This document shows positions 7,626 through 16,874 of a stretch of 64,000 nucleotides of DNA, in pieces. The stretch comes from Kushneria aurantia DSM 21353. GTDB lineage: Bacteria; Pseudomonadota; Gammaproteobacteria; Pseudomonadales; Halomonadaceae. The notes beneath the pieces were generated by a model, which had not been told where the DNA came from, did no database searches, and was given only the letters and a program-made list of their open reading frames with translations. The DNA is taken from assembly GCF_000382245.1 (NCBI RefSeq), contig NZ_KB907863.1:161340-225339 (forward strand), written 5' to 3'. Position 1 is the stretch's first letter. Each line of letters opens with the position of its first letter. Position numbers and translations under genes: made by a program.

Positions 7626-8972
7626 ATGTCCAGTCACCACCTTACAGCCGAACGGGTTATCGAATGCCGCTGGCTACTGCCAATGAGCGACAATCTGCCG
7701 CTGCGAGAACACCATGCGCTTGCCATTCGGCAAGGCCGTATCCTGGATAGCGGCCCCATCGATGAGATGCGCCGGCGCCACTCGCCGCAGCAGCGGCTTG
7801 AACTGACCCATCATGCCGTGATGCCGGGGCTGATCAATGCCCATAATCATGCCGGAATGGCGCTGATGCGTGGCTATGCCGACGACCTGCCGCTGATGCA
7901 ATGGCTCAACGAGCATATCTGGCCGGCGGAAGCGGCGCACATGAATACCGCTGCCATTGTCGATGGCACGCGGCTGGCGATAGCGGAGATGCTACGCTCG
8001 GGCACCACTACCTTTGCCGATATGTATTTCGCCCCCGAAGAGGTTGCCGACCTGCTCGACGAGAGCGGCATGCGCGCTCAGCTGTGCACGCCGCTGATGG
8101 ATTTCGAAACCCCCTGGGCGCGGGATTTCCGCCATGGCATTGAAAAAAGCGTCGCCCTGGCCGAGCGTCTGCGCGGTCATGACAGACTGCGCGTGGCCCT
8201 TGGCCCCCATGCCCCCTATACCGTCGGTGACGACAGTCTCGAGCAATTGGTCGAGGCTCGCGATCGACTGGGCGTACCGATCCAGATGCATATTCACGAA
8301 ACGCACGACGAGGTGACGCAGTCGCTGCAGCAATACGGCGCTCGCCCGCTGGAACGACTGCGCCGCGCCGGTGTGGTGACGGCCGATCTGCAGGCCGTGC
8401 ACCTGACGCAGTTGAATGATGAAGAAATCGACCTGCTGGCTACCAGCGGGGCCAGCGCCATCCATTCGCCACAGTCCAATCTCAAGCTGGCCAGCGGCTT
8501 CTGCCCCGTAGCCCGGCTGCTGGAAGCCGGCGTGCGTGTCGCGCTGGGCACCGACGGTGCCTGCAGCAACAATGATCTCGATATGTTCGACGAGATGCGT
8601 AGCGCCGCGCTACTGGCCAAGGGAGTCAGCGGCAACGCCGCTGCGCTACCGGCCATGGCAACACTCGCCATGGCGACGCGAGAAGGCGCTGCCGCGCTGG
8701 GCATGGCCGATGTGACCGGCCGCCTGGAGCCCGCAATGGCGGCCGACATCATGGCTGTCGATCTTGACAGTCTCGAAGCACAGCCGCTACACGACCCCGC
8801 CTCGGCATTGGTCTACGCAGTCAATAGCCGTCAGGTGAGCCATCTTTGGGTGGCCGGCGAACTGTTGCTGGACGAAGGCCGCCTGACGCGCGAGGACGAG
8901 ACCGAACTGATGGCGCTGGCGAAGAAAAGAGGCAGAGAGTTGGCACAGGGCCGCGAAGGAGAGAAGCAATGA
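7626..8972 (+). CDS. mtaD: 5-methylthioadenosine/S-adenosylhomocysteine deaminase (TRZ/ATZ amidohydrolase)
   Basis: A 448-residue amidohydrolase-superfamily enzyme predicted to deaminate 5-methylthioadenosine (and possibly S-adenosylhomocysteine). Metal-binding motifs are in order: VMPGLINAHNHAGMALMRG (HxH), HIHETHDEV (His), the AIHSPQSNLKL strand, and LGTDGACSNNDLDMF with the catalytic Asp. In Pseudomonas aeruginosa the orthologous gene (PA3170) is an MTA deaminase and is followed, as here, by ubiG and the mupP phosphatase, which supports this substrate over other triazine-hydrolase relatives. The ATG follows GGAGGG. Its stop overlaps the ubiG start (ATGA), so the three genes are one operon. 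Product methylthioinosine would feed purine salvage. Confidence 0.9.
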   Translation: MSSHHLTAERVIECRWLLPMSDNLPLREHHALAIRQGRILDSGPIDEMRRRHSPQQRLELTHHAVMPGLINAHNHAGMALMRGYADDLPLMQWLNEHIWPAEAAHMNTAAIVDGTRLAIAEMLRSGTTTFADMYFAPEEVADLLDESGMRAQLCTPLMDFETPWARDFRHGIEKSVALAERLRGHDRLRVALGPHAPYTVGDDSLEQLVEARDRLGVPIQMHIHETHDEVTQSLQQYGARPLERLRRAGVVTADLQAVHLTQLNDEEIDLLATSGASAIHSPQSNLKLASGFCPVARLLEAGVRVALGTDGACSNNDLDMFDEMRSAALLAKGVSGNAAALPAMATLAMATREGAAALGMADVTGRLEPAMAADIMAVDLDSLEAQPLHDPASALVYAVNSRQVSHLWVAGELLLDEGRLTREDETELMALAKKRGRELAQGREGEKQ

Positions 8973-9685
8973 GTGAATCAAAAAGCAGCGTCGACCCCGG
9001 CGAAATTGCCAAATTCGACCAACTTGCCAGCCGCTGGTGGGATCGCGACGGCGAGTGCAAGCCGCTGCACGACATCAACCCGCTGCGCCTTGACTATATC
9101 GACCAGCGTGCCGGCGTGACCGGCTTTCGCATCATTGATGTCGGCTGCGGCGGCGGCATTCTCAGCGAAGCGATGGCACATCGCGGCGCCGAGGTCAGCG
9201 GTATCGATCTTGGCGAAGCGCCGCTGGCAGTGGCGCGACTGCATCAGCAGGAGAGCGGCCTGTCGATCGACTACCAGTGCCTCAGCGCCGAACAGATGGC
9301 AGAGCAGGCAGCCGGCACTTTCGATGTGGTGGTGTGCTTCGAGATGCTGGAACACGTTCCCGAGCCGGAAAGCGTAATCGCCGCCTGCGCGCGGCTGGCA
9401 CGTCCCGGCGGCCATGTGTTTTTCTCAACCATCAATCGCAACCCCAAATCATGGGCGATGGCAATCGTTGGCGCCGAGTACGTCCTCAATCTGCTGCCGC
9501 GCGGAACGCACAGCTATCAGCGCTTCATTCGACCTTCCGAACTGGCACGCTGGGCACGCAACGCCGGCCTGGAGGTGCGCGATATCACCGGGCTCGTCTA
9601 TAACCCGCTGACGCGCCACTATCGGCTGAGCGACAGCGATATCGACGTCAACTACTTCATGCATACCCGGGTCGCCGAATCATGA
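8969..9685 (+). CDS. ubiG: Ubiquinone biosynthesis O-methyltransferase
   Basis: A 238-residue SAM-dependent methyltransferase that carries out both O-methylation steps of ubiquinone synthesis. It opens with the UbiG-typical FDQLASRWWDRDGECKPLHD and NPLRLDYI, then motif I (IDVGCGGGILSEAMA), CFEMLEHVPEP, and FFSTINRNPKSW and GTHSYQRFIRPSEL near the end. The start MSESKSSVDPG at 8969 overlaps the mtaD stop as ATGA; longer in-frame starts upstream lie inside mtaD and do not fit the family. The stop overlaps the mupP start in the same way. Length agrees with E. coli UbiG (240). Confidence 0.96.
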   Translation: MSESKSSVDPGEIAKFDQLASRWWDRDGECKPLHDINPLRLDYIDQRAGVTGFRIIDVGCGGGILSEAMAHRGAEVSGIDLGEAPLAVARLHQQESGLSIDYQCLSAEQMAEQAAGTFDVVVCFEMLEHVPEPESVIAACARLARPGGHVFFSTINRNPKSWAMAIVGAEYVLNLLPRGTHSYQRFIRPSELARWARNAGLEVRDITGLVYNPLTRHYRLSDSDIDVNYFMHTRVAES

Positions 9686-10353
9686 GTCTCACACCAGCAC
9701 CGGTGGCGCTGCTGTTCGATCTCGACGGTACCCTGGTGGATACCGCACCCGACCTGGCCGGCGCCGCCAACGCGCTGCGCGCCCGGCACGATCTACCGCC
9801 CCTGCCCTACGAGCCGCTGCGCCGCGAGGTTTCCGAAGGTGCCGGGGCGCTGGTGACGCTGGCCCTGAGGCGGGAGGCAACCCATCCTGATTTCGACGCT
9901 GCAAGAGAGCAGCTGCTGAGCCTGTACGGCGAGGCCGTTGCGGTCAGCAGTGCCCTCTTTGAGGGATTGCGGGAGGTACTGGATCACTACCGCGACGCTC
10001 GCAGGCCCTGGGGCATTGTGACCAACAAGCCGCGACGCTTTGCCGTAGCGCTGCTGGAAGCCCTGCAAATAGAAGCCGATGTGCTGCTGTGTGCCGATGA
10101 CATGGCGGTCAAAAAACCCGATCCAGCGCCGCTGCTGGAGGCGGCTCGGCAGCTGTCGGTAGCTCCCGGACGATGCTGGTATATCGGCGACCATCGTCGT
10201 GATGTGGAAGCCGCGCGCGCCGCGGGAATGACGGCTATCGCGGTGCGTTATGGCTATCTGCGCGAGGGGGATGACCCCGGCCGATGGGGCGCCGATCGTG
10301 TGGTCGAAACGCCCACCGCGCTTGCCGCGTTACTACTTCAGAAAAACGGCTGA
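9682..10353 (+). CDS. mupP: N-acetylmuramic acid 6-phosphate phosphatase, HAD family
   Basis: A 223-residue haloacid-dehalogenase phosphatase with the full set of motifs: nucleophile Asp in LLFDLDGTLVDT, Thr in GIVTNKPRR, Lys in AVKKPDP and acidic residues in WYIGDHRRDVEAA. The alpha-helical cap makes it phosphoglycolate-phosphatase-like, and it could be mistaken for Gph. The position immediately after mtaD and ubiG matches Pseudomonas PA3172/mupP, which works with AmgK and MurU in cell-wall recycling by removing the 6-phosphate of MurNAc-6-P. The start overlaps the ubiG stop (ATGA). Convergent with cpoB, which ends 13 bp downstream. Confidence 0.87.
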   Translation: MSLTPAPVALLFDLDGTLVDTAPDLAGAANALRARHDLPPLPYEPLRREVSEGAGALVTLALRREATHPDFDAAREQLLSLYGEAVAVSSALFEGLREVLDHYRDARRPWGIVTNKPRRFAVALLEALQIEADVLLCADDMAVKKPDPAPLLEAARQLSVAPGRCWYIGDHRRDVEAARAAGMTAIAVRYGYLREGDDPGRWGADRVVETPTALAALLLQKNG

Positions 10354-10366
10354 GCGTTGCAGCTCA

Positions 10367-11146
10367 TCAGCTGGTCTGTTCACGAAATTCACGCGCTCGG
10401 TCGGCAGCATCGCTGTCGCCATGTTCGCTGATAACGCGATCCAGCATCTGCTGGCTCTGACTGCCATTACCCTGACGGGCGTAAACCAGTCCCAGCTTGT
10501 ACATCGCGTCGGCGACCTTGCTGTTCTGCGGGTAATCGTCGATGACGGTGCGGAAAGCCTTAGCCGCCTGATCAAGCTCCGATTGCGCCGAATAGAGCTC
10601 GCCAAGCCAGTACCACGAATTACCCACCAGGGTTGAATTCGGGTAGTTCTCATTAAAGGATTGAAAAGCCGAGATCGCCTGCTCGAACTGGCGATCGCGT
10701 ACCAGGTTGAAAGCATCACGGTAGGCGCTGTCAGCATCGTTGCTGGCACCCGACGACCCGCCGCTACCCGAGCCGCCATTACTGCCGGATGCTGCTGCCT
10801 GATTGATGGGGTCGCTGGAGCTGCTGCCGGCACCACCGCTGCTTGCGCTGCCCTGCCCATCGGAACCGGCGCTGTCACGCTGATTGAGCTGCTCTTCAAG
10901 ATCCAGATAGCGCTGTTGCGACAGCTTCTGCTGCTGATCGAGCTGGTGGCGCAACTCCTCGATCTGGCCACGGAGCTGATTGATATCCTGCTCCTGACTC
11001 TGCAGCCGATTGAATATTTCCAGCGTACCCGTGGCTGACGAACCCGTGGTTGCCTGGTTGTAAAAGGAGCCCTGCGCGGATGCCCAAACGGACAGCGGGA
11101 GCACAAGTGCTCCCGCGCCGCACAGTCTCAGGAGACTGTGTTTCAT
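10367..11146 (-). CDS. cpoB: Cell division coordinator CpoB (YbgF), Tol-Pal-associated
   Basis: A 259-residue periplasmic protein coordinating septal peptidoglycan synthesis with outer-membrane constriction. Visible parts are a signal peptide (about 1-25, ending WASAQ), a trimerising coiled coil (about 43-90, RLQSQEQDINQLRGQIEEL), a low-complexity Gly/Ser/Asn linker (about 93-136), and a C-terminal block of tetratricopeptide repeats (about 138-255, beginning DSAYRDAFNLVRDRQFEQA). The family layout is complete; the Gly/Ser linker is longer than in E. coli. It is the last gene of the tol operon, 14 bp after pal. Confidence 0.94.
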   Translation of the reverse strand: MKHSLLRLCGAGALVLPLSVWASAQGSFYNQATTGSSATGTLEIFNRLQSQEQDINQLRGQIEELRHQLDQQQKLSQQRYLDLEEQLNQRDSAGSDGQGSASSGGAGSSSSDPINQAAASGSNGGSGSGGSSGASNDADSAYRDAFNLVRDRQFEQAISAFQSFNENYPNSTLVGNSWYWLGELYSAQSELDQAAKAFRTVIDDYPQNSKVADAMYKLGLVYARQGNGSQSQQMLDRVISEHGDSDAADRAREFREQTS

Positions 11147-11160
11147 GGATGAGCTCCGGA

Positions 11161-11676
11161 TCAGTAGTCGATAACGACGCGACGATCCTGTGCCCAGGCC
11201 TGTTCGGAGTTGCCCGAAGCGGCAGGACGCTCTTCACCGTAGCTGACAACTTCCATCTGCGAAGGCGAAACGCCCTGGATGGAGAGATACTGACGTACAG
11301 CGTTAGCACGACGCTCGCCGAGGCCCAGGTTGTATTCACGGGTACCGCGCGGGTCGGTATGACCTTCGAGGACAACGCTGGTGCTCGGGTTGCTCTGCAG
11401 GTAGCGCGCCTGCTGGTTCAGCATCGACTCGAACTCGGGACGAATGGCGTCGCTGTCGAAGTCGAAGTAAACGCGGTTTTCACTGGGTGCCTGCTGACCC
11501 ATGCCCTGACCGCTGGCACCGGAGCTGCTGCCCATGCCGGAAGTGGAGCCACTGCTGCCGCTGGTCATGCCGGTAGTGTCGCTACCGTCCTGGGTGCCGC
11601 CGCCACTGGAACAACCTGCAACCACAGCCAGCGAAAGCGCTACCGCCAGCGTTTTGGCGTAGGAAGAAAACTGCAT
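11161..11676 (-). CDS. pal: Peptidoglycan-associated lipoprotein Pal
   Basis: A 171-residue outer-membrane lipoprotein. The start MQFSSYAKTLAVALSL is preceded by AAGGAGAT; an in-frame ATG 16 codons upstream has no such site. The lipobox LAVVAGC puts the lipidated cysteine at about residue 22. A Gly/Ser/Thr/Met-rich tether (about 23-58) leads into the OmpA-like peptidoglycan-binding domain (VYFDFDSDAIRPEF, VVLEGHTDPRGTREYNLGLG, RRANAVRQYL) with the conserved Asp and Arg residues that bind diaminopimelate. It is bound by TolB and anchors the outer membrane at division sites. Between tolB and cpoB. Confidence 0.96.
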   Translation of the reverse strand: MQFSSYAKTLAVALSLAVVAGCSSGGGTQDGSDTTGMTSGSSGSTSGMGSSSGASGQGMGQQAPSENRVYFDFDSDAIRPEFESMLNQQARYLQSNPSTSVVLEGHTDPRGTREYNLGLGERRANAVRQYLSIQGVSPSQMEVVSYGEERPAASGNSEQAWAQDRRVVIDY

Positions 11677-11724
11677 ACCGATCTCCTTGCTCATTAAAAG
11701 AATGGACTGCTTCATTCTAGTCAT

Positions 11725-13020
11725 TTAATTCAGAAACGGCGACCAGGAGGGTTCGCGCACCTGGCCGTCCGGCGAGGGCAACACAAAAGAAGCCCTGCCA
11801 TCAGCCGAAACAGCACCGAGCACACCACGCGCTCCCTGCTGAGTGGCATATATCACCATTGTGCCGTTGGGCGCAACTGCCGGGGCTTCATCCTGTGACG
11901 TTTCGGTCAGCACTGTCAGGCGGCCGCTGTCGAGATTCTGTTTGGCGACCTGATAACCACGATCAGTACGGGTGACAAGAAAGACCATTTTGCCGTCAGG
12001 ACCATAATGACCGCCGGCATTGTAGTTGCCGGTAAAGGTAAGCCGGCTGACGTTACCGCCCGAGGCATTCATGGTGTAGAGCTGGGGCTGGCCGCTGCGA
12101 TCGGAGGTGAACAGGATCGTGCTGCCATCCGGGCTCCAGTCCGGCTCGGTATCGATCGCACTCGAGTTGGTCAGGCGCGTGAGCGAGCGCGTAGCCACAT
12201 CCATGACGTAGATTTCGGGATTACCGTCCTTCGACAGCGACATTGCCATTTTCCGTCCGTCCGGCGACCAGGCCGGCGCGCCGTTGATCCCCTGGAAGGA
12301 GGTGAGCTGCACCCGCCGACCACTGGAGAGCTGCTGAACGTAGATGGCAGGCCGCCCGGACTCGAAGGAGACGTAAGCCAGTTTCTGGCCATCCGGCGAC
12401 CATGCCGGGGACAGGATGGGCTGATCCGAGGTCAGAATCTGGCGGGTGTTGTGACCATCCTGATCGGCAATGTAGAGCGCATAGCGAATGTTGGGATCAA
12501 TACCGTTGGCGGTCACATAGGCAATGCGCGTCTGGAAAGCACCGCGGATACCGGTAATCTCCTCGAATATCCGGTCAGCGATATAGTGCGCTCGTGAGCG
12601 CAGTTGCTCATCGCTGGAAGTGACGATCTCGCCCAGCAAACGGCGTTGACCGGCAATATCGTACAGCTCGTAGCTGATACGGTAGCCATTGCCGGAAGCC
12701 TCTACGCGCCCTACCACCAGATAGTTGGCACGCACCCGACGCCAATCGGCGTAAACGATATCGTCGCCGCTGGCGGGCAGCGAGATCAGATCACCACGCG
12801 ACAGCGGCGCAAACATGCCGCTGCGCTCCAGGTCGCGCGCGACCACCTCGGAAATATCGGTCGAGGGGCTAACCCCCTCACCACGCATGGGGACCACTGC
12901 AATGGGTATGGCGTCGTCATTGCTGCGGGTAATTTCAATGGTCAGGTCGCCGGAAGCCCGCGCCATCAGGCTGGTCATCATCAGCAACATGAAACCGGTC
13001 AGTGCCATCCATCGTTTCAT
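11725..13020 (-). CDS. tolB: Tol-Pal system beta-propeller protein TolB
   Basis: A 431-residue periplasmic protein. The start [13 protein letters not shown] gives a standard signal peptide ending near MARA, with GAGGA upstream; an upstream in-frame start would add 19 residues before it. The N-terminal domain (about 24-160) binds TolA; the rest is a six-bladed propeller made of repeats of the form [32 protein letters not shown] and [16 protein letters not shown], which binds Pal. It links the inner-membrane TolQRA motor to Pal. A 77-bp gap separates it from tolA, larger than others in this operon and able to hold an internal promoter. Confidence 0.96.
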   Translation of the reverse strand: MKRWMALTGFMLLMMTSLMARASGDLTIEITRSNDDAIPIAVVPMRGEGVSPSTDISEVVARDLERSGMFAPLSRGDLISLPASGDDIVYADWRRVRANYLVVGRVEASGNGYRISYELYDIAGQRRLLGEIVTSSDEQLRSRAHYIADRIFEEITGIRGAFQTRIAYVTANGIDPNIRYALYIADQDGHNTRQILTSDQPILSPAWSPDGQKLAYVSFESGRPAIYVQQLSSGRRVQLTSFQGINGAPAWSPDGRKMAMSLSKDGNPEIYVMDVATRSLTRLTNSSAIDTEPDWSPDGSTILFTSDRSGQPQLYTMNASGGNVSRLTFTGNYNAGGHYGPDGKMVFLVTRTDRGYQVAKQNLDSGRLTVLTETSQDEAPAVAPNGTMVIYATQQGARGVLGAVSADGRASFVLPSPDGQVREPSWSPFLN

Positions 13021-13097
13021 CAGCACACATCCTCGCGTCATCAATAACCCCCTGCATCCGGCAGAGCACTTATCCATAAAAGCTTACCCATGAAGCC

Positions 13098-14186
13098 TCA
13101 GCGTACGTCTTCCGGGTTAAAGCGTAGATTAAAGCTGCGGAACTGCTGACGCGCCGCAGCCGGCAACTCACTCATTTCAGTGAAGGGCGCGGCACGCTCG
13201 ACCGCCTGTATCGCAGAGCGATCGAAAGCCGTATCGCCGCTGGAGCCGGTAACCGTGGCATTAACCAACTCGCCGGTAGGCAGTAGCTGCACTCTGACGG
13301 TGGTGACCAGCCCCTGACCGGCATTGGGCGGACGCGTCCAGTTCTGCTCGACAGCGCGTCGCACCAGGTTCATGAAGCCGTTGGCAGCCTGCTCGGCCTG
13401 GCGGGCATTGGCAATCGACTCGGCCTCGTTGGTGATTTCATCGCCCAGCGCATCGCGGCTGGCCGCAGCGGCCGCTTGAGCGGCCTTGCGCTGGGCTTCC
13501 GCCTCGGCCTTGCGTTTGGCTTCCGCCTCGGCCTTGCGCTTGGCTTCTGCCTCGGCCTTGCGCTTGGCTTCCGCCTCGGCCTTGCGCTGCGCTTCCGCCT
13601 CAGCCTGGCGCTGGGCTTCTGCTTCCGCCTGGCGCTGCGCTTCCGCCTCCGCCTTGCGCTGGGCTTCTGCTTCCGCCTGGCGCTGCGCTTCCGCCTCGGC
13701 CTTGCGCTGGGCTTCTGCTTCCGCCTGGCGCTGCGCTTCTGCTTCCGCCTGGCGCTGCGCCTCCTCTATTTGACGCTGGCGGGCGGCTTCTTGCTGCTGC
13801 TCGGCCAACTGACGCGCTTCTTCGGCACGGCGCTCGGCGGCTTCCTGCGCCTGACGCGCGGCTTCTTCACGGGCCCGGGCCTGCTGCTGCGCCTCGGCTT
13901 CGGCCTGCTCCTGTGCGACATTGTCGGGAGGCTCGGGAGCAGGCGCAGGTTCCGGCTGCTCTCTTTCAGGCCCCTGCTGCGCCTGGGGACGAGACTCCCG
14001 AGCCTGCTGGGCCTGATCGGTAGCGGTCTCTAGCGAGATCAGCTCGGCCTGCACCACGGCATTGGAAGTGTCGGTCACCTCCCCCTGGGGCCAGCGCACC
14101 ACACCGGCAATCAGGATGGCGAGGTGCAGCCCCACTGCAAGCAGTATGGGCAGCGTATAGCCCGTACGGCGATAGGGTCCGGCCAT
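13098..14186 (-). CDS. tolA: Tol-Pal system protein TolA
   Basis: A 362-residue inner-membrane protein that transmits TolQR energy to the outer membrane. There is a single N-terminal transmembrane helix (about 11-31, with the SHLS-like motif replaced by GLHLAIL), a Pro/Gln/Glu segment (about 55-95), a long Ala/Glu/Gln/Arg/Lys helix (about 95-258) and a compact C-terminal domain III (about 262-362, NWTRPPNAGQGLVTTVRVQL, FNLRFNPEDVR). Part of the helix is twelve tandem copies of an eight-residue unit, annotated separately. It starts three bases after the tolR stop. Length varies between strains in this family through repeat number. Confidence 0.95.
   Translation of the reverse strand: MAGPYRRTGYTLPILLAVGLHLAILIAGVVRWPQGEVTDTSNAVVQAELISLETATDQAQQARESRPQAQQGPEREQPEPAPAPEPPDNVAQEQAEAEAQQQARAREEAARQAQEAAERRAEEARQLAEQQQEAARQRQIEEAQRQAEAEAQRQAEAEAQRKAEAEAQRQAEAEAQRKAEAEAQRQAEAEAQRQAEAEAQRKAEAEAKRKAEAEAKRKAEAEAKRKAEAEAQRKAAQAAAAASRDALGDEITNEAESIANARQAEQAANGFMNLVRRAVEQNWTRPPNAGQGLVTTVRVQLLPTGELVNATVTGSSGDTAFDRSAIQAVERAAPFTEMSELPAAARQQFRSFNLRFNPEDVR
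13473..13760 (-). repeat. Tandem 24-bp repeats inside tolA, 12 units
   Basis: Twelve consecutive 8-codon units covering about residues 143-238 of TolA, alternating AQRQAEAE, AQRKAEAE and AKRKAEAE. DNA units are near identical, so copy number can change by slippage. The protein effect is a longer or shorter periplasm-spanning helix. Confidence 0.9.
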
Positions 14187-14189
14187 GCG

Positions 14190-14633
14190 TTACCCCTGCC
14201 CGTCGCCATCGGCGGGCGGATCGGAGATCAGCCCGACATTGGGAACGCCAGCGCTTTGCAGCGACCCCATCAGGCTTACGACCTGGCCGTAGGTCACGTT
14301 GCGATCACCGCGCACCATCACCGGCGTTGCGGGGTTACGGTTGAGAACCGCAGTGACCTGGCGAGTGATCTCGTCCAGTGAACTGGTCTGCTGCTGTTCG
14401 CCAAGGCTGATGTAGTAATTGCCATCGCGATCAACCGTTACCACCAGCGGCTCATTATCGCTCTGCACCGGCTCGGAACTGACCTGCGGCAGGTCGACAT
14501 CGACGCCCTGGTTAATGGTCGGAGCGGCGATAATAAAAATCACCAGCAGCACCAGCATGACGTCGATGAAAGGCACCACGTTCATGTCACTGGAGAGTTT
14601 TCTGCGCCTCTTGCGACGATAGGACCCCTGCAT
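14190..14633 (-). CDS. tolR: Tol-Pal system protein TolR
   Basis: A 147-residue ExbD/TolR-family protein that forms the proton-driven motor with TolQ. The single transmembrane helix carries the essential Asp in NVVPFIDVMLVLLVIFIIA, followed by the periplasmic domain with ITRQVTAVLNRNPATPVMVR and RNVTYGQVVSLMGSLQSAG. The N-terminus is basic (SYRRKRRRKLSSDMN). It lies between tolQ (15-bp gap) and tolA (3-bp gap). Confidence 0.96.
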   Translation of the reverse strand: MQGSYRRKRRRKLSSDMNVVPFIDVMLVLLVIFIIAAPTINQGVDVDLPQVSSEPVQSDNEPLVVTVDRDGNYYISLGEQQQTSSLDEITRQVTAVLNRNPATPVMVRGDRNVTYGQVVSLMGSLQSAGVPNVGLISDPPADGDGQG

Positions 14634-14648
14634 GACGAACTCCCCTTT

Positions 14649-15335
14649 TCAGCTCTGATCGCCGCTGCCGCGGTTTTGCAGATTACGGTGCAGAAAGCCG
14701 TGGAACTCCTCGGCGAAATTCTCCAGTCGCACCATCAGATGATCAACGCGGCTGGTCAGGCGGTTGTAGGCGATGTTGGCCGGTATAGCGGCAAACAGAC
14801 CCATGGCAGTGGCCACCAGTGCCTCGGCGATAGCCGGCGCGATGGTGCCCAGCGATACCTGCTGCGCGCCGCCCAGCGCCTGAAAGGTGCCCAGAATGCC
14901 CCACACCGTACCGAAAAGGCCGATATAGACCGCCGACGAGCTGATGATCGCCAGAACGGAGAGATGCGTACTCATGCGCTCCTCCTCACGGGACATCGCG
15001 ACCCGCATGGCGCGTTCGACACCCTCGAGTACCGCATTGTGAGTGCGCGCCTTCGGCAGCAGCCGATTGAACTCTCGAAAACCGGCGCGAAACAGATGCG
15101 CGCCTCCCTGCGGATTGTCGGCAGGCACCTCACGATAGAGCTCATTGAGATCGATTCCCGACCAGAACTCCTCCTCGAAGGCGTCCAGCTCGCGGGCGTC
15201 GCGGCGCAGCGCGAAACTACGCTGAAAGATCAGTACCCAGGAGAGCACCGAAGCGGCCAGCAGCAGCAGCATGATCAGCTGTACGACCAGTCCGGAGTGT
15301 AAAAACAGCGAAAACACCGACATCGATTCGTTCAC
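14649..15335 (-). CDS. tolQ: Tol-Pal system protein TolQ
   Basis: A 228-residue ExbB/TolQ-family protein with three transmembrane helices (about 14-34, 132-155, 168-190 from the chosen start). Conserved parts are FEEEFWSGIDLNELY, LFRAGFREFNRLLP, and the motor helix GLFGTVWGILGTFQALGG, plus EALVATAMGLFAAIPANIAYNRL. I prefer a GTG at 15335 because it has GAGG five bases upstream, begins after the ybgC stop and gives a length close to E. coli TolQ (230); in-frame ATGs at 15353 (overlapping ybgC) and 15323 are alternatives. Second gene of the ybgC-tol cluster. Confidence 0.94.
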   Translation of the reverse strand: MNESMSVFSLFLHSGLVVQLIMLLLLAASVLSWVLIFQRSFALRRDARELDAFEEEFWSGIDLNELYREVPADNPQGGAHLFRAGFREFNRLLPKARTHNAVLEGVERAMRVAMSREEERMSTHLSVLAIISSSAVYIGLFGTVWGILGTFQALGGAQQVSLGTIAPAIAEALVATAMGLFAAIPANIAYNRLTSRVDHLMVRLENFAEEFHGFLHRNLQNRGSGDQS

Positions 15336-15342
15336 GACAACC

Positions 15343-15762
15343 TCATTGTGCATCCCGAGAGTCATTGATCATGGCCGCAAGCAGTTCCTCGGGCCACTGC
15401 GCAGGTTTGTAGCCTGTTGCGTCGATACAGGCAATATCGACAGCACCGCTCAGAAGTAGTTTATTCTCGTAAAGCACCTGCTGTTCGAAGGTCACGGTAT
15501 AGCGTTTGGGCGCATTGGCGCAGGTCACGACCGTCAGCAGATCGTCCAGCCGAGCCGGCTTGCGATAGCGACACGACAGCGTTCTCACCACCAGCGCAAT
15601 ATTGCGCTCGAACAGACGTTGCTGATCGAAGCCGCGCTCGCGCAGCCACTCGGTGCGACCTCGCTCCATATAATGAAGATAGCGAGCATGGTAGACGATA
15701 CCGCCGGCATCGGTATCCTCGATATAGACACGCTGATCGAGCCTGCTGGCCGAAGAGGTCAT
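15343..15762 (-). CDS. ybgC: Tol-Pal associated acyl-CoA thioesterase YbgC
   Basis: A 139-residue hotdog-fold thioesterase, the usual first gene of the tol-pal cluster. The catalytic Asp and substrate loop are in [24 protein letters not shown], which is the 4-hydroxybenzoyl-CoA thioesterase/YbgC signature. It acts on acyl-CoA or acyl-ACP in the cytoplasm; its link with Tol-Pal is by conserved position. Its ATG overlaps the ruvB stop codon (ATGA), so the Tol genes are translationally joined to the ruv genes. Confidence 0.94.
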   Translation of the reverse strand: MTSSASRLDQRVYIEDTDAGGIVYHARYLHYMERGRTEWLRERGFDQQRLFERNIALVVRTLSCRYRKPARLDDLLTVVTCANAPKRYTVTFEQQVLYENKLLLSGAVDIACIDATGYKPAQWPEELLAAMINDSRDAQ

Positions 15763-16805
15763 GGCAGCGTCTCTCCCTCATCGTTGGGTGCGTCGGGCAC
15801 ATCGTCACCGGGGGAAAGGCCAAAATGCTGCCAGGCAAGTCGGGTTACCATACGACCGCGGGCGGTGCGCAGCATGAAACCCTGCTGAATCAGGTAGGGC
15901 TCCAGCACATCCTCGATGGTGTCGCGCTCCTCGCTGATCGCCGCCGCCAGGCTCTCGACGCCCACCGGACCGCCGTCGAACTTCTCGATCATGGTCAGCA
16001 GCAGACGCCGGTCCATGTGATCAAGGCCGTGGCGATCGACATGCAGCATATTGAGCGCGCGATCGGCGATCTCGGCGGTCAGGCGTCCATCGCCCTTCAC
16101 CTGGGCGAAATCACGTACCCGGCGCAGCAGACGATTGGCAATACGTGGCGTGCCGCGGGCGCGTCGCGCCACCTCAACGGCGCCTTCATGGTCGCTGTCG
16201 AAGCCCATCAGAGCGGCGCTGCGATTGACGATATGGGTCAGCTCATCGATAGCGTAGAACTCAAGGCGCTGAACGATGCCGAAGCGGTCGCGCAGCGGCG
16301 CGGTCAGCAGCCCGGCGCGCGTGGTGGCGCCGACCAGTGTAAAGCGCGGCAGGTCGAGCTTGATCGAGCGCGCGGCAGGCCCTTCGCCGATCATGATATC
16401 GAGCTGGTAATCCTCCATCGCCGGGTAGAGGACTTCTTCTACCGCCGAGGAGAGACGATGAATTTCGTCGATAAACAGGACGTCGCCGGGCTGTAGATTG
16501 GTCAGCATGGCGGCCAGGTCGCCGGCCTTTTCCAGCACCGGGCCGGAAGTCGATTTGATATCGACCCCCATCTCGGCGGCGATGATATGGGCCAGCGTGG
16601 TCTTGCCCAGTCCGGGGGGACCGAAGATCAGCGTGTGGTCGAGACTGTCGCTGCGCTGACGCGCCGCGGTAATGAAGATATCGAGCTGCTCGCGCACCTG
16701 CGGCTGACCGATATAGTCGCCCAGCGCCCGCGGGCGAATGGCGTGATCGATGCGCTCTTCCTCGCCGTGGGAAGCGCCGGCCACCAGGCGGTCGTTTTCA
16801 ATCAT
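15759..16805 (-). CDS. ruvB: Holliday junction branch migration ATPase RuvB
   Basis: A 348-residue AAA+ motor that drives branch migration with RuvA. Walker A is [20 protein letters not shown], Walker [10 protein letters not shown], sensor 1 GATTRAG, and the arginine finger region is [15 protein letters not shown]; the winged-helix end has [18 protein letters not shown]. The start [10 protein letters not shown] matches E. coli MIEADRL; in-frame TTG five codons upstream is not needed. The first 13 bases of this start are duplicated just upstream, as noted in a separate entry. Third of the ruvC-ruvA-ruvB set. Confidence 0.97.
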   Translation of the reverse strand: MIENDRLVAGASHGEEERIDHAIRPRALGDYIGQPQVREQLDIFITAARQRSDSLDHTLIFGPPGLGKTTLAHIIAAEMGVDIKSTSGPVLEKAGDLAAMLTNLQPGDVLFIDEIHRLSSAVEEVLYPAMEDYQLDIMIGEGPAARSIKLDLPRFTLVGATTRAGLLTAPLRDRFGIVQRLEFYAIDELTHIVNRSAALMGFDSDHEGAVEVARRARGTPRIANRLLRRVRDFAQVKGDGRLTAEIADRALNMLHVDRHGLDHMDRRLLLTMIEKFDGGPVGVESLAAAISEERDTIEDVLEPYLIQQGFMLRTARGRMVTRLAWQHFGLSPGDDVPDAPNDEGETLP

Positions 16806-16824
16806 GACGGGCGTTTTCAATCAT
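16793..16824 (-). repeat. 13-bp direct repeat at the ruvB start
   Basis: The 13 bases ATGATTGAAAACG that begin ruvB (16805-16793) also occur at 16824-16812, six bases apart. The upstream copy opens a separate 8-codon reading frame that ends in TGA after the true ruvB start. It looks like a local duplication. Confidence 0.75.
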
Positions 16825-16874
16825 ATTGGCGTCCTGCCATCCATGGGTTCACGGCCGAAGCAACGGCGCCCTGC

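Noticed and set aside
13473-13760. Regular repeats that might suggest a CRISPR array
   Set aside because: Units are contiguous 24-bp codon repeats without spacers and form the TolA helix.
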